Assembly (NCBI GenBank): GCA_023389745.1
Contig: JAEWED010000029.1
Span: 1-21,226, forward strand
DNA: 21,226 nt
Direction: 5' to 3'
Source of the DNA: Actinomycetes bacterium
Lineage (GTDB): Bacteria > Actinomycetota > Acidimicrobiia > Acidimicrobiales > Microtrichaceae
The position numbers and the translations under genes are program-made. Positions 1 to 6,551 of this stretch are shown piece by piece (the first letter of the stretch is position 1; each line of letters begins with the position of its first letter). The notes below the pieces were generated by a model that saw nothing but the letters and a program-made list of their open reading frames with translations, did no database searches and was not told the DNA's origin.

Positions 1-71
1 GGGGTGACCACCGCGACGGCCGGTGCGGTCGCTCTGGTGCCACCGGTTACCCGCGGGTAGCTTTCGCGGCC

Positions 72-1421
72 ATGCAGGAGATCCTCGAGGCCATCCAGAC
101 CGGCGCGTCCGGCGACGACATCGCGAACCTCACCATCCCCGAGTCGACTCGGGCAGCCCACGTGCTGCGCTCCGAGGCCGACATGTGGGAGGGCGTCGAG
201 TCCTGGGACAAGGACCCGCGCAAGAGCCTCCACGTCGGCGATCTGCCGCTGCCGGAGCTCGCTCCCGACGAGGTCGTCATCGCCGTCATGGCGAGCTCGA
301 TCAACTTCAACACGGTGTGGACCTCGATCTTCGAGCCGCTGCCGACCTTCGGCTTCCTCGACCGCCTCGGCAAGGAGTCGGTCTGGGGCGCCCGCCACGC
401 GCAGGACTTCCACATCGTCGGCTCCGACGCCTCGGGCGTCGTGCTGCGCACCGGCTCCGCGGTCCGGAACTGGAAGCCGGGTGACCGCATCGTCGCCCAC
501 TGCAACCACGTCGACGACCAGGACCCGTCGGCCCACAACGACTCGATGCTCGCCGCGAACCAGCGCATCTGGGGCTTCGAGACCAACTACGGCGGGCTCG
601 CCGATCTGTCGATCGTCAAGGCCAACCAGCTGATGCCCAAGCCGGCACACCTGACCTGGGAGGAGTCGGCGGTCAACGGCCTGTGCGCGTCGACCAGCTA
701 CCGCATGCTCGTCGGCGATCACGCCGGCCGCATGAAGCAGGGCGACAACGTCTTCGTCTGGGGTGCGACGGGCGGCATCGGCGCCTACGCCACCCAGCTC
801 GTCCTCAACGGCGGCGGCACCCCGATCGGCGTGGTCTCCTCGGAGTCCCGGGTGAAGCTGCTCAACGAGATGGGCTGCGAGGCCGTCATCGACCGCAAGG
901 CCGAGGGCTACAACTTCTGGAAGGACGAGCACACCCAGGACGAGGCCGAGTGGCGTCGTCTCGGCAAGAAGGTGCGCTCCCTGGTCGGCGAGGACCCCGA
1001 CATCGTCTTCGAGCACCCCGGTCGCTCGACGATGGGCGCCTCGGTGTTCATCACCAAGAAGGGCGGCAAGATCGTCACCTGCGCCGCGACCTCCGGCTAC
1101 ATGATCGAGTACGACAACCGCCACCTGTGGATGAAGCTCAAGAGCATCATCAGCTCGCACTTCGCGAACTACCAGGAGGCGTGGGAGATGAACCGCCTCA
1201 TCGACAAGGGCGCCATCCAGCCCGTCATGTCCGAGGTCTACGCACTCGACCAGGTCGGCGAGGCCGCGCTAAAGGTCCACCACAACGAGGCCGAGGGCAA
1301 GATCGGTGTGCTCTGCCTGGCACCCGAGGCCGGCCAGGGCGTCACCGATCCCGAGAAGCGCGAGCGCATCGGCGAGGACAAGATCACCCTGTACCAGCGC
1401 CACGCCCGTGGCGAGCTCTGA
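72..1421 (+). CDS. ccr: Crotonyl-CoA carboxylase/reductase
   Basis: Catalyses NADPH-dependent reductive carboxylation of crotonyl-CoA to ethylmalonyl-CoA, the key step of the ethylmalonyl-CoA pathway and a source of extender units. The protein is 449 residues, normal for the family, an MDR-type fold with catalytic domain then Rossmann domain. The whole length resembles Streptomyces Ccr as I recall it: DKDPRKS near 46-52, VMASSINFNTVWTSIFEP near 72-89, FWKDEHTQD, FEHPGR and SHFANY. The four residues reported to hold CO2 in Kitasatospora Ccr appear kept: N78, F169, E170 and H363. The nucleotide-binding loop is WGATGGIGAYATQ. The ATG at 72 matches the family N-terminus (MQEILEAIQ) but has no clear ribosome binding site. 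The frame stays open to the left window edge with no other start codon, so a longer N-terminus cannot be excluded. Epimerase follows 16 bases downstream. Confidence 0.94.
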   Translation: MQEILEAIQTGASGDDIANLTIPESTRAAHVLRSEADMWEGVESWDKDPRKSLHVGDLPLPELAPDEVVIAVMASSINFNTVWTSIFEPLPTFGFLDRLGKESVWGARHAQDFHIVGSDASGVVLRTGSAVRNWKPGDRIVAHCNHVDDQDPSAHNDSMLAANQRIWGFETNYGGLADLSIVKANQLMPKPAHLTWEESAVNGLCASTSYRMLVGDHAGRMKQGDNVFVWGATGGIGAYATQLVLNGGGTPIGVVSSESRVKLLNEMGCEAVIDRKAEGYNFWKDEHTQDEAEWRRLGKKVRSLVGEDPDIVFEHPGRSTMGASVFITKKGGKIVTCAATSGYMIEYDNRHLWMKLKSIISSHFANYQEAWEMNRLIDKGAIQPVMSEVYALDQVGEAALKVHHNEAEGKIGVLCLAPEAGQGVTDPEKRERIGEDKITLYQRHARGEL

Positions 1422-1437
1422 CCGAGAGGCATCTGAC

Positions 1438-1866
1438 ATGAGCGAGAACCCTGACGCCACCTCCGGCCTGCTGACCGAGATCGACCACGTCGCCATCGCG
1501 GTCAAGGACCTCGACGCGGCGATCGACTACTACCAGCGTGCCTTCGGCGCGACGGTCGCCCACCGAGAGGTCGTCGACTCCGACGGCGTCGACGAGGCGC
1601 TGATCAAGGTCGCCGACAGCTACATCCAGCTGACCGCGGCGACCCGTCCGGACTCGCCGATCGCGAAGTCGATCGAGAAGCGCGGCGAGGGCCTGCACCA
1701 CATCGGCTACCGGGTCGACGACTGCCAGGCAGCGCTCGACGCGATGGTGGCCGCCGGAGCGACGCCGATCGACAAGGCGCCCCGCCCCGGGTCCCGCGGC
1801 ACGACCGTCGCGTTCATCCACCCGAAGGGTTCGCAGGGCACCCTGATCGAGCTCGTCCAGGAGTAA
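1438..1866 (+). CDS. mce: Methylmalonyl-CoA epimerase (VOC superfamily)
   Basis: Interconverts the (R) and (S) forms of methylmalonyl-CoA; homologues also epimerise ethylmalonyl-CoA, the product of the upstream enzyme. The 142-residue product is the usual family size and has two glyoxalase/VOC half-domains. The metal ligands known from the Propionibacterium enzyme (His, Gln, His, Glu) are visible as H17 in IDHVAIAV, Q64 in YIQLTA, H87/H88 in LHHIGY and E138 in LIELVQ. The ATG at 1438 was chosen over upstream in-frame codons because GAGAGG lies at 1424-1429 with 8-base spacing and the protein begins just ahead of the first VOC strand. It almost certainly shares a transcript with ccr. A strong hairpin follows the stop. 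Confidence 0.94.
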   Translation: MSENPDATSGLLTEIDHVAIAVKDLDAAIDYYQRAFGATVAHREVVDSDGVDEALIKVADSYIQLTAATRPDSPIAKSIEKRGEGLHHIGYRVDDCQAALDAMVAAGATPIDKAPRPGSRGTTVAFIHPKGSQGTLIELVQE

Positions 1867-1884
1867 CCCCTCCCCACTCCTCTC

Positions 1885-1934
1885 GAAATCCGTCTCGGAA
1901 TCGGTGCTCCGGCACCCATTCCGAGACGGATTTC
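1885..1934. terminator. Long perfect hairpin, probable bidirectional terminator
   Basis: Two 17-base arms are exact reverse complements: GAAATCCGTCTCGGAAT at 1885-1901 and ATTCCGAGACGGATTTC at 1918-1934. Between them GGTGC (1903-1907) pairs with GCACC (1912-1916) around the tetraloop TCCG, so the whole 50 bases fold into one rod with a single C/C mismatch. It lies between convergent genes (epimerase on plus, anti-sigma factor on minus), starts 18 bases after the epimerase stop, and the arm ends GAAA/TTTC give short A/T runs on either strand. Bidirectional termination is inferred from position; a repeated palindromic element is the alternative. Confidence 0.8.
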
Positions 1935-1937
1935 CGC

Positions 1938-1967
1938 GTTGTCGGGACGGCGGTTGTCGGGACGGCG
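1938..1967. repeat. Two tandem copies of a 15-base unit
   Basis: GTTGTCGGGACGGCG occurs at 1938-1952 and again, identical and directly adjacent, at 1953-1967. The pair sits between the hairpin and the stop of the minus-strand anti-sigma gene and codes for nothing I can support. It is most simply a slippage duplication. Confidence 0.75.
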
Positions 1968-1977
1968 GTCGCCGGGG

Positions 1978-2577
1978 TCAGGCGGGGTTGATCGAGGGTC
2001 GGGTGCGACGCCACGCGGGTCGGGCCAGCACGACCAGCAGCACGAGTCCGACGATCTCCAGCAGATGGTGCGACTCGGCCAACGCGGACTCCCTGCCCGA
2101 CGCGACGTCGAGCACGGCGGTCAGGACCATCGTCGCGGCGAGCGCAGCGGCGAACGGCAGCAGCCCCGCAGCGCGCTCGGGGCGCCACGCGGCGTAGAGC
2201 AGCCCGACGGCGAGCGCGACGTCCCAGCTGCCGAGCTCCCGGGCGATGTGGACCGAAGCGCCGAGGCTGTCGCCGAGCAGCAGTGCCGGAAGGGCGAGCA
2301 GCAGCTGCGAGAACGCCACCGCGAACAACGCGTAGCGGGCCCACTCGGGTCGCGACCGCTTGGGGGTCTCGACCCGGGCGAGCACCGCGCCCACCAGGTC
2401 GGGCACGTCGTCCGCCGTGCGCAGCCGCGAGGCGCGATGCAGCTGCGTCGACCCGAGGGCGAACGCGGCACAGGTCGGGCAGTCCACCAGGTGCGCGTCG
2501 AGGGTCGCCTCGTCCATGCCCATCTCCTCGCCGTCGAGCCGGGCGGAGATGGCGTCGCGATACGGAGAGCACGTCAT
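1978..2577 (-). CDS. Membrane zinc-finger (zf-HC2) anti-sigma factor, four helices
   Basis: Probable anti-sigma factor holding the divergently encoded ECF sigma factor at the membrane. The 199-residue product has an N-terminal zinc anti-sigma domain: C3, the stretch YRDAISARLDGE, and the H-x3-C-x2-C motif H29/C33/C36 (HLVDCPTC). A linker (40-80) leads to four hydrophobic segments near 82-102, 118-133, 137-158 and 171-187. H110, H170 and H171 lie close to the membrane and might bind metal, which is speculation. The ATG at 2577 is chosen because it puts C3 where the family expects it; an ATG at 2685 would add 36 unrelated residues. No clear ribosome binding site is visible. It runs convergent to the epimerase, with the hairpin between. 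That it pairs with the neighbouring sigma factor is inferred from position. Confidence 0.82.
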   Translation of the reverse strand: MTCSPYRDAISARLDGEEMGMDEATLDAHLVDCPTCAAFALGSTQLHRASRLRTADDVPDLVGAVLARVETPKRSRPEWARYALFAVAFSQLLLALPALLLGDSLGASVHIARELGSWDVALAVGLLYAAWRPERAAGLLPFAAALAATMVLTAVLDVASGRESALAESHHLLEIVGLVLLVVLARPAWRRTRPSINPA

Positions 2578-2650
2578 GTGAGGGGAGTCGTCGCACACGA
2601 CGCTGCGGTTCCCCGACCTTGGTCCACGGCCTGCTCGCCGCTCGGATCCT

Positions 2651-2673
2651 GAACAGGGTCCTAGGTCCCGTTC
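2651..2673 (+). promoter_or_regulatory. Possible ECF-type promoter ahead of the sigma gene
   Basis: GAAC at 2651-2654 and GTTC at 2670-2673 (CGTTC from 2669) are 15 bases apart and resemble an ECF -35 (GAAC-like) and -10 (CGTT-like), as expected for an autoregulated sigma gene. A transcript starting near 2680 would leave a leader of about 60 bases before the GTG at 2740 and would exclude the upstream ATG at 2674. GAAC/GTTC are also reverse complements, so an operator is possible. The match is short and spacing slightly tight. Confidence 0.25.
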
Positions 2674-2739
2674 ATGGCGCAACATGTGTCACCGCCACGC
2701 AACTGGATCGCCCGACGGCACCGCGACGACACTTGCCCG

Positions 2740-3288
2740 GTGGATGACCTGACCAGGCTGGCGCTCGATGCCGGCGACGGAGATCGGCAGGCGCTCGCCT
2801 CGTTCGTGAGGTCGAGCCAGGCCGAGGTGTGGCGCATGTGCGCGCACCTGGTCGACCGTCAGTCCGCGGACGATCTCACCCAGGAGGTCTACCTGCGGGC
2901 CGTGCCGGCCCTGGCGCGCTTCCGCGGTGATTCGAGCGCCCGGACGTGGCTGCTCACCATCACCCGGCGGACCTGCGTGGACGCCATCCGCCGCAACGTG
3001 CGCCAGCGTCGTCTGGTCGACCGGCTGCGGACCCACTCCCACGAGGACGACGTCGTGGCACCCGATCCGGCCGACGAGGACGTCCGCGATCTCGACGACC
3101 TGGTCGCCGGACTCGACCACGATCGCCGCATGGCGTTCGTCATGACCCAGGTGATCGGTCTGTCCTACGGCGAGGCCGCCGAGGTCTGCGACGTGCCGAT
3201 CGGCACGATCCGATCACGTGTGTCCCGGGCCCGCGCCGACCTGCTCGACGCCCTCGGCGAGAACGGACGGGGCGCCGTCGCCGAGTAG
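2740..3288 (+). CDS. SigC-like ECF RNA polymerase sigma factor
   Basis: Alternative sigma factor of the two-domain ECF type, 182 residues from this start (Mycobacterium tuberculosis SigC is about 185). Region 2 covers roughly 16-86, with QSADDLTQEVYLRA as the core-binding and -10 helix and ARTWLLTITRRTCVDAIRR as region 2.4. Region 4 covers about 125-172, with LSYGEAAEVCDVPIGTIRSR as the -35 helix-turn-helix. The pattern ALDAGDGDRQALASFV...EVWRM...SADDLTQE closely resembles mycobacterial SigC. The GTG at 2740 is preferred because the family begins right there; the ATG at 2674 would add 22 unrelated residues. Neither has a good ribosome binding site. The divergent membrane zinc-finger protein is the likely anti-sigma factor, with 162 bases between the two starts. 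Confidence 0.9.
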   Translation: MDDLTRLALDAGDGDRQALASFVRSSQAEVWRMCAHLVDRQSADDLTQEVYLRAVPALARFRGDSSARTWLLTITRRTCVDAIRRNVRQRRLVDRLRTHSHEDDVVAPDPADEDVRDLDDLVAGLDHDRRMAFVMTQVIGLSYGEAAEVCDVPIGTIRSRVSRARADLLDALGENGRGAVAE

Positions 3289-3317
3289 TCGGCAGGGGGT
3301 GCAGGCGGTCGCAGAGG

Positions 3318-4886
3318 TCAGACGGGGGCCTGCAGCTCGAGTCTCGGCTGGTGATCGACCGGCTGACGGTCGCGCAGGTCCGACAGCAGGTCGTCGCGCA
3401 GCGCCCGGACCGCCGGGTCGTCCCAGCGGTTCACCTGCTGCAGCGGGTCCTCGGCGAGGCAGTACAGCTCGCCCTCGGTGCCGTCGTGCACCGCGCCGGG
3501 CAGGTACGCCGTGCAGACCCAGCCGTCGCGGGTGATCGTGCGCAGGTACATGCCCACGCCGAACAGCTCGCTGTCCCACGCCGTGAGCTGCGCCTCGATG
3601 CCACGTGCCGCGGCGTCGGCGTCGTCGACGGGCAGCGCGCTGCCCTGCATCCACTCGGCGGCCTCGAGCCCGGCGATCTCGCAGAACGTCGGTGCCAGGT
3701 CGATGAGCCCGACGGGTGCCGACACGACCGCGGGCGCACGCTGCGCCGCGGGGGCGGGCCGCCAGATCAACGGCAGTCGCATGAGGGAGTCGGTGTGGTA
3801 CGGCCCCTTGAACAAGAGGCCGAAGTCGCCCTGGAACTCACCGTGGTCGGTGGTGAACACGATGTCGACGTCGTCGGTCCAGCCCTTCGCCTCGATCGCC
3901 GAGAGCACCCGGCCGAGTGCCTCGTCGATGAGCTCGACCTCGATCGCGTTCAGCGCGTTCACCTCACGCACCTGGTCCGCGGTCAACGACGCCGGCACCC
4001 AGTGCGTCGGCGCCTCGTAGTTCGACACGAGCGCGCCGTCGTACCAGAGCCGCCACTGCCGGGGCTTGGCGTCGAGCAGGCGCTCGCGCTCACCGGCGGA
4101 CTCGGGGTAGCCGGCGGGCAGCGGGACCTCACGCCAGTCGATGCGACCGATCTCGGAGGCGGGCGGGTCCCACGGGTGGTGGGGGTCCGGGAAGCTCATC
4201 CAGCAGAACCAGTCGTCGTCGGTGTCGAGGCCGTCGAGCCAGTCGATCGTGCGCTGTGCCACCCAGTCGGTGTGGTACCAGTCCCGCGGGATCTGGTTGT
4301 GCTTCACCTGGGGTGCGCCGGTGTCGCCGAAGCCGGCCGCGTTGACCTCGAGGTCGCCGTCGAGCACCTGGTAGTAGTCCTGGATCGACTCCGGGTGGTT
4401 CGCCGCGAGCCACTGCGCGTAGTGCAGCCAACCCGCGGCGCCGTGCGTCGCGAACTGCAGGTGCTCGAAGCCCCGGTGCGGTCCCGGCAGGCCGTCGAAC
4501 TGGGTGGCGGTGATCGTCTCGGTCCCGAGGCTCGCGAGCCGGTTCTCGTTGAACCGGAGCATCGGGTCGAGGAACGGCTCGAAGTGCGCCTTGCCGATCA
4601 GCGCGGTCCGGTAGCCGGATCGGTGCAGCAGCGTCGCGACCGACGGCGCGTCGACGGGCAGGGGCACGCCGTTCATCCACACGCCGTGGGTGGCCTGGTG
4701 CTGGCCGGTGATCATCGTCGAGCGCGACGGCATGCACACCACCGACTGGGGCACCGCCCGCTCGTAGCGGATGCCCTGCGCAGCGAGCCCGTCGATCACC
4801 GGCGTGCGGGCGATCGCGCCGCCGTTGCAGCCGAGGGTGTCGTAGCGCTGCTGGTCCGTCGTGACGAAGAGGATCTTGCGGCCCAT
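3318..4886 (-). CDS. Sulfatase-family hydrolase (formylglycine type)
   Basis: Alkaline-phosphatase-superfamily sulfatase or phosphonate/phosphate monoester hydrolase, 522 residues, with no signal peptide and so probably cytoplasmic. Metal ligands D11 and Q12 lie in the N-terminal TTDQQRYDT. C51 in VCMPSR is the C-x-P-S-R site that formylglycine-generating enzyme would convert to the catalytic aldehyde. K98 and H100 (IGKAHF), D347 and H348 (TTDHGEFQGD) and K360 (FKGPYHTD) complete the active site. The TDQQRYDT opening recalls arylsulfatases and phosphonate monoester hydrolases; the substrate is not predictable. The ATG at 4886 overlaps the SRPBCC stop by one base (TGATG), giving translational coupling. 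The frame is open far upstream, but that part overlaps the SRPBCC gene and carries no sulfatase features. No formylglycine-generating enzyme is in this window. Confidence 0.9.
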   Translation of the reverse strand: MGRKILFVTTDQQRYDTLGCNGGAIARTPVIDGLAAQGIRYERAVPQSVVCMPSRSTMITGQHQATHGVWMNGVPLPVDAPSVATLLHRSGYRTALIGKAHFEPFLDPMLRFNENRLASLGTETITATQFDGLPGPHRGFEHLQFATHGAAGWLHYAQWLAANHPESIQDYYQVLDGDLEVNAAGFGDTGAPQVKHNQIPRDWYHTDWVAQRTIDWLDGLDTDDDWFCWMSFPDPHHPWDPPASEIGRIDWREVPLPAGYPESAGERERLLDAKPRQWRLWYDGALVSNYEAPTHWVPASLTADQVREVNALNAIEVELIDEALGRVLSAIEAKGWTDDVDIVFTTDHGEFQGDFGLLFKGPYHTDSLMRLPLIWRPAPAAQRAPAVVSAPVGLIDLAPTFCEIAGLEAAEWMQGSALPVDDADAAARGIEAQLTAWDSELFGVGMYLRTITRDGWVCTAYLPGAVHDGTEGELYCLAEDPLQQVNRWDDPAVRALRDDLLSDLRDRQPVDHQPRLELQAPV

Positions 4887-5347
4887 CAGTGCTCGCCTCC
4901 GCTCAGTGGTTCGGGTGCTGGTTCGGTTGCTGGTTCGGTCGCGGGTGTGGTGGCTTCGACGAGGTCGCGCAGCCCTTCGAGCGCCGCGCCCGAGGCGCCG
5001 CCGAGCACGAGCGCCATGACGTCGGGCAGGGCGTCGGTGCCGTACACGAGCAGCGACGTGCCGTCGCCGAGGTCGATGGCGTCGATGGTGCCGAGGTGCT
5101 CCTTGAAGAACCCGCCGGAGATCCGGTACTGGAACCGGTGCTCGAGCGGATCGTTGGTCACGATGCGCTCGGTGAGCTGCATCCCGGACCCGAGGGTCAC
5201 CGTGCGGAACGGGCCGTCGTCGTCCTCGCCGAGCTCGCAGGCCTCGATGCCGGGGAACCACTGGTGGATGGTGCCGGGGTCGCCGAGCACGGTCCACACC
5301 TGCGCCGCGGTTCGAGCCACCCGTGTCTGACGTCGGAGCGTTGCCAC
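4886..5347 (-). CDS. SRPBCC (START/Bet v1-like) family protein
   Basis: Small ligand-binding-fold protein, 153 residues. It shows the usual SRPBCC opening: a basic strand, then VWTVLGDPGTIHQWFPGIE, strands through FRTVTLGSG and LTERIVTNDPLEHRFQYRI, a central beta stretch (HLGTIDAIDLGDGTSLLVYG) and a C-terminal helix near 115-135. Such proteins bind hydrophobic ligands or act as polyketide cyclase-like enzymes; this one is not specifically recognisable. The tail is Thr/Glu/Pro/Ala-rich (TEPATEPAPEP) and comes from a short tandem DNA repeat. The GTG at 5347 begins at the fold boundary; a longer reading to 5500 adds 51 residues without family features. Ribosome binding is weak at this start. It is the first gene of a two-gene operon, its stop overlapping the sulfatase start. 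Confidence 0.8.
   Translation of the reverse strand: MATLRRQTRVARTAAQVWTVLGDPGTIHQWFPGIEACELGEDDDGPFRTVTLGSGMQLTERIVTNDPLEHRFQYRISGGFFKEHLGTIDAIDLGDGTSLLVYGTDALPDVMALVLGGASGAALEGLRDLVEATTPATEPATEPAPEPLSGGEH
4908..4943. repeat. Three imperfect 12-base tandem units in the SRPBCC 3' end
   Basis: Units GGTTCGGGTGCT (4908-4919), GGTTCGGTTGCT (4920-4931) and GGTTCGGTCGCG (4932-4943) run head to tail and encode the TEPA-type tail on the minus strand. The unit is a multiple of three, so copy number could vary without shifting the frame. Confidence 0.7.
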
Positions 5348-5472
5348 CCCGAGATGGTGGCATGAATACGCAGTCGAAGTGCAGATTCCTTTGACGTGCG
5401 CGTGATGCCCGCCCGGATCCGAGACCCAACCGATAGGTTTGACCGAACGATCGTCGGATGAATGAGGGACAC

Positions 5473-5745
5473 ATGAGCGCACTAGGACAGCGGGCAGCAC
5501 AGGCCCAGGACGGCATCTCCGAGCTGGAATCCGCCCTCGAGAAGACCCAGCGTGCGCTCGACACCGCCCAGAAGGTCGACGTCGCAGCCGCCAAGGCGAA
5601 GCGTCGGTCGGGCAAGTTCTTCAAGCTGATGCTGGTGCTCACCCTGGTGGGCATCGCAGTCGTCGTGGCGAAGAAGGTCCTCGGCGGCTCGTCAGATCCA
5701 GAGGGGTCCCCCGATCCCTATGGGACCTCATCGACCGACAAGTAG
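5473..5745 (+). CDS. Small coiled-coil, single-helix membrane protein
   Basis: A 90-residue protein I cannot assign to a named family. Residues about 12-43 are a charged, Ala/Glu/Lys-rich helix with coiled-coil character (ELESALEKTQRALDTAQK), followed by a basic patch (KAKRRSGK) and one hydrophobic helix at about 49-66 (LMLVLTLVGIAVVVAKK). The tail is Ser/Pro/Asp-rich. The basic flank suggests the coiled coil faces the cytoplasm. The ATG at 5473 has GAGGGA six bases upstream; the in-frame ATG at 5458 lacks one. It stands first in the plus-strand block leading to the partner-switch genes, but a hairpin separates it from the next gene, so operon membership is uncertain. Confidence 0.75.
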   Translation: MSALGQRAAQAQDGISELESALEKTQRALDTAQKVDVAAAKAKRRSGKFFKLMLVLTLVGIAVVVAKKVLGGSSDPEGSPDPYGTSSTDK

Positions 5746-5770
5746 GGGACCGGCGACGCCGGTTCACCCC
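5745..5770 (+). terminator. GC-rich hairpin after the small membrane protein gene
   Basis: ACCGGC (5749-5754) pairs with GCCGGT (5758-5763) around GAC. After a three-base bulge, the G run at 5745-5748 can pair with CCCC at 5767-5770. There is no T tract, so termination may be partial, allowing some read-through into the regulator genes that start 18 bases later. Confidence 0.4.
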
Positions 5771-5787
5771 GACCGCCAGGACGGGCC

Positions 5788-6462
5788 ATGACCGCAACCA
5801 CCGGCTCGGCCGGGAGGCAACGAGAGCGAGTGAGCCGCGACCCGGGAGTGCCTGAACACCTCGTCGTGTGGCCCGAGGGCGTGCCCCACAGCGGGCGCGT
5901 TCCCGACCGCGGCGATGCCGTCCGGGTGCTCGACCACCAGATCGGCTCGTCGTTCTCGCTCGCGGAGCTCGTCACCGAGGTGCGCCGCGACCACCCGGAA
6001 GCCGTCGTGGCCGCGGTCTACCGGTCGCCCAACGCGACGACCGAGACCACCGACTGGATCGAGCTCAGCCGCATCGCCGCCGGCGGTGACGAGGGCGACG
6101 CCCGTCGCGTCTTCACCGGAGACACCACTCCGACCTCGCTGCGGGCACTTCGGACCTGGGTCGGCGCCCACGCACCGACCACACCGCGAACGCTCGACGA
6201 CCTCGTCCTGGCGACCAGCGAGCTCGCGACCAACGTCGAGCGCCACGCCCGGGGCTGGGTCACCATCGACCTGGTCGACGTCGGCGGCCGGGTCCTCGTC
6301 GCCGTCACCGATCCTGCGGTCGACCGCTTCCCGCGCCCACGAGCCGTCGCCTCGGACCAGGTCTCCGGACGTGGCCTCATGGTCGTCGCCGCCGTGTCGA
6401 CGGCGTGGGGCGTGGTGGCCCGACCGGCGTCGAAGACCGTCTGGGCGGTGCTCCCGAACTGA
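5788..6462 (+). CDS. RsbW-type ATP-binding regulator with extra N-terminal region
   Basis: The C-terminal half (about 112-224) is a GHKL/HATPase domain of the anti-sigma kinase (RsbW/SpoIIAB) type. The N-box is intact, with E145, N149 and H153 in SELATNVERHA; VTDPAVDRFPRP follows, then the G-box SGRGLMVVAAVSTAWGV (about 193-209) and a closing KTVWAVLP strand. The first roughly 110 residues are not part of that domain: 22-95 hold WPEGVP, an alternating strand/helix pattern and FSLAELVTEVRRDHPEAVVAAVY, which I do not recognise. Role by analogy: a kinase or anti-sigma factor acting on the STAS protein encoded 90 bases downstream. The ATG at 5788 has AGGAC about six bases upstream. Confidence 0.8.
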   Translation: MTATTGSAGRQRERVSRDPGVPEHLVVWPEGVPHSGRVPDRGDAVRVLDHQIGSSFSLAELVTEVRRDHPEAVVAAVYRSPNATTETTDWIELSRIAAGGDEGDARRVFTGDTTPTSLRALRTWVGAHAPTTPRTLDDLVLATSELATNVERHARGWVTIDLVDVGGRVLVAVTDPAVDRFPRPRAVASDQVSGRGLMVVAAVSTAWGVVARPASKTVWAVLPN

Positions 6463-6551
6463 TGTCGACCAGCCAGGATCGGACCAACATGGGCGCCCGC
6501 TATCGTGACTCCATCGGGGAATCCAACTCGGAAGCTGATGGAGGTTCGGAG

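Noticed and set aside
1..60. A short open frame from the left edge ending at TAG 58-60, possible tail of an upstream gene
   Set aside because: Nineteen Ala/Val/Thr-rich codons with no recognisable feature; it cannot be told from chance without the upstream sequence.
1938..1967. Start of a CRISPR-like or satellite array
   Set aside because: Only two adjacent copies with no spacers.
2946..5330. Open frame of 794 codons on the plus strand over the sulfatase and SRPBCC genes
   Set aside because: It is antisense to two genes with intact family motifs; its translation is Arg/Gly/Val-rich with no recognisable domain, typical of a high-GC shadow frame.
4887..5654. In-frame upstream extension of the sulfatase by 256 codons
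   Set aside because: It overlaps the whole SRPBCC gene and part of the divergent small gene, and the sulfatase fold starts right after the ATG at 4886.
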